A stretch of 64,000 nucleotides of DNA from Angiostrongylus vasorum (taxonomy: Eukaryota; Nematoda; Chromadorea; Rhabditida; Metastrongylidae). The translations under genes and the position numbers were made by a program. Under the pieces are notes generated by a model that saw nothing but the letters and a program-made list of their open reading frames with translations, was not told where the DNA came from and did no database searches. Shown here in pieces: positions 56,860 through 64,000 of this stretch; within the stretch, counting starts at the first letter, position 1, and each line of letters opens with the position of its first letter. Where the stretch lies: positions 1,948,501 to 2,012,500 of the forward strand of contig JADANN010000437.1 of NCBI GenBank assembly GCA_018806985.1, given 5' to 3'.

Positions 56860-57815
56860 TTTGTTTGACTGATTTTACAACAAATTGCAAAGTAAATAAA
56901 TATAATTGGAGAATAACGCTTTTCTTTACAATTCTCCACTTGTAAGTACCGTCAGTCACACGACCTAGCGTTTAGCTGGTACGAGCCTTCTCCTGTTAAT
57001 TATTGATCGAATTTTGAATGAGACGCCAACCGCGCTGTCTGGGGGACTGTCTGTCTTATTACCAGCATTGTTCTGATACCAGCTTAGCTTCATCCTTCTG
57101 TCTTACCTTCTTTCAAAAAATTCAAGTCATCGGCACAGTGCGTTAAAAAAAGCGGAAAAGTGTTGACAATGTGAGATCGCATAGTCCTACTTTTTTTCAT
57201 ATTTTATTTTCTTTCTACTGACTTATTTACTTTCTTTTTCTTGTTTTTTCTTTTTTTTAGCGGAACTCCCTGTCTCTCTATGTTTGCTTTGATCTTAAAT
57301 CACGCTGATCTTTCGAACAAGCTGAACACTTCTGGCGCCTACAGTAATATTCCGTTAATTAATTCTTATCGTGTTTGACTTGGTGCAGATGCATTCTAAG
57401 TTTCTTTCGCTCGCACAGGATTAAATTTTTAGCAACTCCTGTAATCCATATGACTTCCAATGGTGGAAATGTTCAAGCTTAATGGCCACTTTTTCAATAG
57501 TCCATCCAACTCTCGTCTGTGCATCTTCTTTTTTCTCTTCTACTCTGTTTGCAACTTCCGACTTGACTTCTCAAAAGATTTGTTCCTTCCAAGCGAAAGA
57601 AGTGATTTGAATATCATAAAATAATCAATTAGATTCAAAGATTCTGGAAAAGAAGTTATAGTGCTCTCACGGGAATGTAAAAGTTTGGCGCAGAAATCTC
57701 GAAGGTTTTGGATGAACTACAAAAATACCAAAAAAGAACCGCGAGGAGGAGTGCCTTGTGATGACGTGCACCCTACCTCAAATCGACTTTTTGATCTGAG
57801 CCGTGCACATGGCTA
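56860..57815 (+). mobile_element. Penelope-like element P6, 3' fragment (diverged subfamily)
   Basis: Direct duplicate of P5's 53690-54770. The GIY-YIG C-terminal phrases are clearer here: KEVIVLSRECKSLAQKSRRF, WMNYKNTKKxxREEECLVMT (with a frame change), against P1 VRVAILARESRTQACRTLDA, FWVNSRNPKMNRREECLIIT. It stops just after TTTTTGATCTGAGCCGTGCA, the same point at which P5 begins to diverge from it, so P6 lacks the 3' UTR and hammerhead-like core. Confidence 0.65.
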
Positions 57816-57854
57816 GACTCCAGGAATATTACGTTGTTCAGAAATAAATACTTG

Positions 57855-58250
57855 ATACTTAGTACTTGAACGGCCCGTCCTCACTGGTTGTGCGCGCATC
57901 TGCATAATCACCATTCTGGAGATTTGCTGTTTAACCTCCTGTGGTTCCCTGGGAATCATGAGGTCAACCTGGCCAAAGTCTGCCCCAGGTCTTCACCATA
58001 ACACAGGCAGTCGCAGCCATTGCGGATCAGAGGGAGATTTACCACCATGCGACTTTGACACCAAGACAGTGGTGGATCCTGGTACTGGTTTGCCCTTTGC
58101 TAGGCTTCCTGATGGAAACGCTGGACTCCTTCTCAGCTTGGGAGACCCTGCCGGTGGGACGAATCCCCCCCGCTGTACATCGCAGTCCGACACCCAGGAA
58201 CACCTCTCAGCCACTATGAGGCGGTCAACTATTGAGAAAATGTCGTAACT
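57855..58250 (+). repeat. Interspersed repeat C, copy 2
   Basis: Matches 13260-13645. It is open for 96 codons on the plus strand (57958-58245: VVDPGTGLPFARLPDGNAGL, CTSQSDTQEHLSATMRR), longer than in the other copies, but has no known domain. Confidence 0.75.
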
Positions 58251-58299
58251 TGCTTCAAAAAAAACTCTGTTAATCAGAATGAAACAGTTTAGATCTACA

Positions 58300-59232
58300 C
58301 TTATTTGCCAATAATATGCAAGTTAAGTATTCTAGTTGGGTAAAATTACGGAGTTCTGCAAGCGGTGAATTCGTTGGGGGCTTTTGCGCCATCGTGCTTG
58401 GTGAAGCATTTCTCGCTCAGGAATTTGTCAGGTGCTTGAAGAATTGATAGCCGGTAGACGAGAGGTTTGGTGATTAAGGCGAAGGAGGCTAAGTTTCGTA
58501 GACCAACTCGTTCCACTTCTGCAGCGCTGGTTCCGCAACTTGAGGCGGGACGTTGTCGTGGAGGATTGGTCCTTTTTTGTTGACTAATGCCGATCGTTGT
58601 TGTTGAAGTTTACGGTGCATTTCATCGGCTTGTTGGCTATACTTCTCTGCCTTAATCGTTTGGCCCGGATTCAAAAAAGCTGTAACGGATCAGCCCGGCT
58701 GCAGACCTATAAAAAAGTCCCCAAAACCTTTTTTTGATGCAATTTCGGCTTTGGAAGGTGCTACGGTGCCTGATCCCAATCCATTCATTGAGCTGAACGT
58801 CGCCGGTTATCATACAGAGTCCACTTCTCGTCGCACGTCACAATTCGATCGAGTAAACGGTCGTTTTTGTTGAGCAGAATAGGGGTAGAGGTAGGGTAGT
58901 ACGGTTCAATACGGCATTTTTTTCGATTATCGTTTGATTCGTGTGGCGCCCACTTGTCGAGTTTTTTTCTTTCCTGTGCAAGTCAAGTGAGTGGAAATTG
59001 TTTCTGGCCCTCGAACAGTTGTTTGCGTGTTTGCTCCCATTAGTGCCTTCAATTCGTCGTCGTTAAGTTCATTGGGACGTCCGCAGCTCTCCTTATCTTC
59101 GAAGTCGAAATCACCAGATCGCAATTTCCAGAACTATGTTCGCAGTGTTGCTTCACCAACACAACCTTTGCTCCAAACTTCTTAAATGTTCCAAGCCGTC
59201 TCTGATGCGCTACAACCGAGTTTGAACTCATA
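58300..59232 (-). pseudogene. mariner-family transposase pseudogene
   Basis: On minus, an N-terminal helix-turn-helix part (YEFKLGCSASETAWNI, a stop, EVW) is followed by LRSGDFDFEDKESCGRPNEL (about 59120-59060). The catalytic core then has VTCDEKWTLYDNRRRSAQ (first Asp), NPGQTIKAEKYSQQADEMHR and ALVNKKGPILHDN (second Asp). A C-terminal EKCFTKHDGAKAPNEF ends near 58310. This is the mariner DD34D layout over about 930 bp, close to the usual 345-residue enzyme. Stops and frameshifts kill it. Clear terminal inverted repeats were not found. Such transposases cut and paste DNA at TA sites. Confidence 0.88.
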
Positions 59233-59559
59233 AAAGAAAATTTGACGAAAATTCGATTTTTGACATCTCAAATTGCAAAGCTCAAAATTGGTGAACAAAA
59301 CTTATTTTTGACAAAATATAAAGCATGTTTGAAAAAACATAAAATCAGCTTCCTGGTGATACCAATATTGCAAGGTACAAAGGATATTTTATTGGTAAAA
59401 AAGTACATTAAAGCTATAAATGTTTCAAGACGCTCATTTATTTCTGAACAACCGACGTCACATATGTTTTTCACTTGCAGTTAGTTACGTTCAACTGATT
59501 TCACAACAAACTGTAAAATCAATCAATACATTTGGTGAAGAACGTTCTCCATCACATGC
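59233..59559. other. Flank of mariner; short repeated block
   Basis: 59490-59555 (CAACTGATTTCACAACAAAC then AATCAATCAATACATTTGG) recurs in diverged form at about 53700-53770 and 56875-56930. The rest is AT-rich without features. Confidence 0.5.
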
Positions 59560-62500
59560 CACGGATCTCCTCATATGGGGATCTCGAGCCAGTTAGTCGG
59601 GAAGCTACGTGGCGCGTCCCCAGGTGGCGGATAGGGGGGTTAGTTGCTGACCAATAGGGACCTCTGCTTCCCTGAGACGCAGGTGGATACAGGGGATGGA
59701 CTCCCTGTTTCTGCTCCGCCGATTTGGCGCATACATTCTGTATTTGCTAGGGTGTATTCATGCATGAGTGTGTGGGTGCGTTCTCGCTCATGCGGATTGT
59801 ATTCTACGGGTCAATCCGGCCAAAAAGCCTGCAATCAAGTGACAGGGAAGTATATGAGAGGCGGCTGGGAGTCGCCTCCAACAAATAAGCTCCATGTCCA
59901 CTCTGGAAGAGCAATCTATGCGTGGATATCAAAATGCTAAACACACTGAAAAACGGGCCTCATTCCCCTGACTCCGAAATGGACGAGTACGGAGAGGCTG
60001 CTAAAATCTCAGGGCCAGTGGAAGCTGCCTGGATCACAAAGAACTATGGTGACGATCTGTACGTACAACGCACGTACGCTTGCATCCGAGCCCTTGATAG
60101 AAGACTTGCTCATGCAAGCAAGAAGCATTAGGTACGATGTCATCGGCCTGGCCGAGACGAGACGACGCCACCCATTCAACGCCGTCTGTGACACCGGAGG
60201 AGAACTGTTCCTCGGAACATGCGACAGTAGAGGAGTCGGCGGCGTCGGTGTTCTTGTCAACATGAGTTTGTCCATGAACATCGATTCATTCGAACAGCTT
60301 ACAACCCAAATCGGACGTTAACGATTAAAAACGATGTGGATCAATACCGGCTTTGACAATCCTCGTGGTTTACGCGCCGACATCAAACTATTACGAAGAA
60401 GAAGTCGAAGCATTCTATATGGACTTGGAGAAGTTCTACAGAGAAGACCATACATTCTTTAAGGTCATCATTGAATATTTCAGTGCCAAGATTGGACCAA
60501 GTAGAACGACTGAAAAAACGTCACATTGGGCACCCATGGATTAGAACGGAACGAACAGGGTGAGCGGCTGTATGAGTTTATCATGGTGACCAAGACCATC
60601 TATGGTAACTCGCAATTCCAGAAGCTCCGCCCCTAAACGCTGGACGTGGGAGTCTCCCAATGGAGAGTACTATAACGAAATAGACCACATCATAGTAAAT
60701 ATTTAGGTTTTGCCTAACTGATGTCGCTGTTGGCCCAAAATTGTACACTGGGATCGGGCCACCGTCTCTTTCGTGCAAGATTCCATTTCTCGCGAAAAGG
60801 AGAAAAAGCCGCTAAATTCAAAAACCGAAGTCCCAGAACCACCGTAATCTGGGACTTGTTCAATTTGCTAGTCGGTGCAGGGAAGATGCCGTTGTCGATA
60901 ATATCGACGAAGAATACGATCGGCTCATTCAACATCTTCACGTTTGCGCTATGAAAGCTGAGAGTTCTAAAGTCACCAAGAGGCGTCTGTCTCCAGAAAC
61001 ACTCCAGTAGATACGCCAGCGTGGAATCGCGCGAGCTGCAGGCAACCGCGAACTAACGTTCGGACTTGCAAAAACAATGCAGACGGGCGATAAAAGAAGA
61101 TCTTAAGGAGAGAAGGGCAGCAATAATGGTCGATGCTGCAGAGGCTGGGAAAAGCATTCGCAAAGCCCACCGAAGCTTCGCCAGTTACAAGACCGTTGTG
61201 ATTGTACTGCGACGCCCACACGGAACAGTTACAACGTCCAGAAAGGCAATGGAGAAAATCATTCACGAATACTACTCAGACCTCTTCGATAGCCACGTCC
61301 ACCTCCCGTCATATGAAATAAACGAGAATGGATATGTTGTACCACCGGTTCTCCCTTCCGAAATCCGACATGCTATTTCGTCGGTGGAAAAATCGAACAG
61401 CACCAGGTCCGGAGAGGATAAGATCAGAACACTTGAAGAACCTTCCGCCAGTCCTCGTAAACAGACTGGCTCGGTTCTTTACACGTTACCTGTCTGAATG
61501 CAAGGTCCCTACTCAGTGGAAGACCAGCACGACCGTGTTATTGTTCGAAAAAGGTTGACATACATGATATCGGCAACTATCGCCCAATCTGCCTGCTGTC
61601 GTCTGCAAACTTTTCACTCGATTGATCCTAAACAGGATTTACAGAACACTGAACGAAGGACAGCCATGTGAGGAAGCAAGGTTTCGAAAAGGATTTAGTA
61701 CGATGGACCGCATCCACACTATAACAAGGCTCAATGAAGTATCGCGAGAGTACAAAAGACCGCTCTTTCTCACTTTCATCGATTTACAGAAGGCCTTTGT
61801 TTCAATTGAGATAGAAGTAGTCATAGAAGCCCTTAATACTCAAGGAGCCCCTACTCAATACATAAAGATTTTTCGTGAGCTATACAAAAATTTCACAACC
61901 AAGTTTTCACCATTCTACAACGATATTAACATGGACATCAAAAAGAGAGGTTAGGCAAGGCGATACCATCTCGCCAAAACTATTTACCGCCACCCTCCAG
62001 AATGTCATGCGAACATTGGAATGGGATAATATAGGAGTGAAAATCGATAATCGGCAGTTACATCATCTTCGCTTTGCTGATGACAACGTCCTTATAACAC
62101 TGAACATTGGCCAAGCGGGAACGTATGCTTGCCGACTTTGATAAAGGCTGTGGAAAGATTGGTCTTCGAATAAACCTCACAAAAACGATGTTCATGAAGA
62201 ACGGATTGGTTTCATATGCCCCCATTCATGCTCAACGGAGCGAATTTCTTCGAGCGCTCCAGTTGCGTCTATCTAGGTCGGGAAATCAATATGATGAATC
62301 CAGAGCTGAGTAGAAGGAAACAAAAAGGCTTCGGCAGCTTTCAAGAGCATCGCCGGCTCCGTGCCCATCTTTTCGACTCAACGGTACTTCCTGCCCAAAC
62401 GTATGCGTCAGAAACCTGGTCGCTGCGTAAGCAGGACGAAAGATCACTCAGCGTTATCGAACGCGCAGTCGAAGGGACGATGGTAGGAGTATACCGTTTC

Positions 62501-62878
62501 ACACAAGTAAGGGATGGGATCCGAAGCTCCGACCTGCGTCAACTAACAAAAAGCAAAGATGCCGTTCTGTACGCCAAACAGTCGAAGATAAGGTGGGCCG
62601 GACACGTAATGCGTATGAATGACAACCGATGGACAAAAGCCGTTAGTCACTGGATTCCTCGGGATATCAAACGTACTGTAGGGAAGACCACCGACCCGAT
62701 TGTCAGAGTTCTTCACGAAGAGCCTTGAAGTAAAATATGATAGTCGACGAGTCCCTAGAGCGAGCAGAACCCACTGGGCTACTCTTGCACGCGACAGGGA
62801 AAAATGGAAGATTTGCTGGCGCCCGCTCGGGTCACTCGAAGATCAACGGGAACTACTGGTGAAACAGGTGAATAACTC
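59560..62878 (+). mobile_element. RTE-clade non-LTR retrotransposon, copy C (frameshifted)
   Basis: Starts at CACGGATCTCCTCATATGG and has a leader to about 60010. The endonuclease follows (60046-60720: [50 protein letters not shown], EIDHIIVN). RT comes next (61066-62140: EKIIHEYYSDLFDSHVHLP, TAPGPERIRSEHLKNLPPVL, LTFIDLQKAF, RQGDTISPKLFTATL, LHHLRFADDNVLIT near 62070). The C-terminal block (62216-62725) contains TYASETWSLRKQ and RWAGHVMRMNDNRW. The 3' end is CTACTGGTGAAACAGGTGAA. The EN core and FADD box survive but several frameshifts and stops disrupt the single long frame expected. It is inverted relative to copy A. Confidence 0.9.
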
Positions 62879-63210
62879 AAAAGACTGACTTTCTATAAAC
62901 CTCAGCACGGATAGTTGATATATCTATTTATATAATCTTATAAACTGATCTTGTTGAGCCATTGCGAGGTTGGTATAGGTCGCTGTTGTCGTTGTCGCTG
63001 TCCTTGCTGTTGGCGTTGTTGGTCGATGGCTGAAGTTTCGGCGATTTAGCCTTCCACAGAGCCTAGACGTTTTTTATGTAACGGTAGTCTTATGTTCAGT
63101 GGAATACTTGTAGTAGTTAATGAGGATGAAACTTTCAAATGAACGCCATATTGATCAAAAAATGGTTTTCACCGCGCTGTTACGAGTGGCACTGTCCCAC
63201 GTGATGTTCA
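62879..63210 (-). repeat. PLE 3' end (subfamily 2) belonging to P4
   Basis: Reverse complement of 49319-49663. It lies downstream of the P4 GIY-YIG domain on the minus strand and ends with GAGGTTTATAGAAAGTCAGTC, where the RTE copy C tail begins. Confidence 0.78.
63029..63060 (-). ncRNA. Hammerhead-like core (P4)
   Basis: On minus CTGTGGA, AGGCTAAATCGCC hairpin, GAAACTTCAGCC, the same subfamily as 49487-49518. Confidence 0.42.
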
Positions 63211-64000
63211 CGAGGGGTCACGAGCGGGACACACCCGGGAGTCAAAGTATCATTTTTAAATAAGATGCCATGTCACGTGTGACAGTGAGGCATTCGTCTT
63301 TCCGATTCTTCTTTGATTTTTTGAAATTTTTCCAAAACGCCTCAAGAGTCTTGCGCGTTGATGTTTTTTGATTCCTGCGCTAGAATCCGCACAGTCACTT
63401 CAAAATCATCGCCGTTGTGCTTTCGTGCCCTATGCGTACCTAGAGGAATGCTTTGACGAGTTTTTACTTTCCCATCTAGATGTTCTTTTTATGCGGACAC
63501 AAAGTGGTCTCCCGTTTCCCCAATATATTCCTCACCGCATGCGTTACATGAGATCAAGTATGTTGTACGTGAACTCATGCAGTCCCCCTCTCTTCCATTA
63601 GGACAGACCACACAGTTTTCTGGGCTGCACAAACGATCATAGAGACTGTTTACGAATAAACTGACGGCTTAGGGTATTAGGTGGGATGCCAATAATCGTT
63701 ACGTAATTTTCAAGACCATTTTTTTCCTAAGCATGTCTTAATGAAGTAACTTAATTCATTTGATACGAAGGGTAACTTGAAAGGATTTTACTCACGTCCG
63801 AAACATCATTTCGGGGAACTATCCTACGTTTTTATCTAACCCGCGTGGCTTCTGCTTCATAGTCAGTGGCAACGGCTATTTTTTCGTGCCAAATTTTACT
63901 ATTCCTTTCTTTCCTCTTCTCCTCTGCACACATTTTTAGCTGCACGATACATGTTTTTGACAAGTGCTTTTTCCATGTGTGTAGCATGAGAGGAGAGGTA
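63211..64000 (-). mobile_element. Penelope-like element P4 (partial, runs off window)
   Basis: On minus from 64000: YLSSHATHMEKALVKNMYRA (the linker counterpart of PLSHTKRALVRNMF in P2), then NSLYDRLCSPENCVVCPNGR with EGDC (a Cys where P1 and P2 have a stop). The GIY-YIG start TYLISCNACGEEYIGET follows, and then DDFEVTVRILAQES. A stop and frame changes are present. Its RT would lie beyond the window end. Confidence 0.8.

Overview
This window is eukaryotic, AT-rich and dominated by degenerate transposable elements. Short introns with TTTTCAG-type acceptors, a Pumilio-type fragment, and RTE, mariner and Penelope-like retroelements together fit a clade V parasitic nematode, most likely a hookworm-like strongylid. 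That assignment is inference; no species can be read directly from the sequence. I see no bacterial-type operons, rRNA, CRISPR array or convincing intact tRNA.

Region 1 (1-24900) carries the only gene I can reconstruct with confidence. It is a five-exon Nudix hydrolase of the diphosphoinositol-polyphosphate phosphohydrolase (DIPP) type, with exons 10434-10527, 19007-19075, 19170-19276, 19349-19420 and 19911-20012. It encodes 147 residues with a perfect Nudix box. Its 8.5 kb first intron is filled with tRNA-derived SINEs and other short repeats. A GC-rich island (9300-9537) and a possible terminal exon (9902-9985) lie just upstream.

Region 2 (23249-38030) is a Penelope-like element (PLE) zone. 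P1 (24915-28577) is a palindromic PLE with nearly identical 0.93 kb inverted arms around reverse transcriptase (RT) and GIY-YIG sequence. P2 (33549-36470, minus) lies head to head with P2b (36525-37410, plus). Smaller fragments lie around them. P1 and P2 share the same inactivating changes.

Region 3 (38092-44190) holds two tandem units. Each carries a 94-bp tandem repeat array (four and two copies) just before an intronless fragment of a PUF (Pumilio) RNA-binding domain. Hammerhead-ribozyme-like cores lie at or near the unit boundaries.

Region 4 (44674-64000) is a nest of retroelements. Two near-full-length but frameshifted RTE-clade retrotransposons face opposite ways (49664-53114 minus; 59560-62878 plus). 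Each abuts the same PLE 3' end, forming a roughly 3.7-kb inverted duplication about 6.4 kb apart. Between them are a 5' fragment of a third RTE, two diverged PLE 3' fragments, a SINE and a mariner transposase pseudogene. Another PLE runs off the window end.

Two signals recur across scales. (1) A hammerhead-like core (CTGANGA, GC hairpin, GAAAC) occurs in the 3' regions of at least four PLE types and in the PUF units. (2) The SINE 3' tail and the PLE 3' terminus share TTGATCAAYGCCGAG in the same orientation, which suggests that a PLE, rather than a LINE, may mobilise this SINE. The second is the most novel hypothesis here and is inference from a short match.
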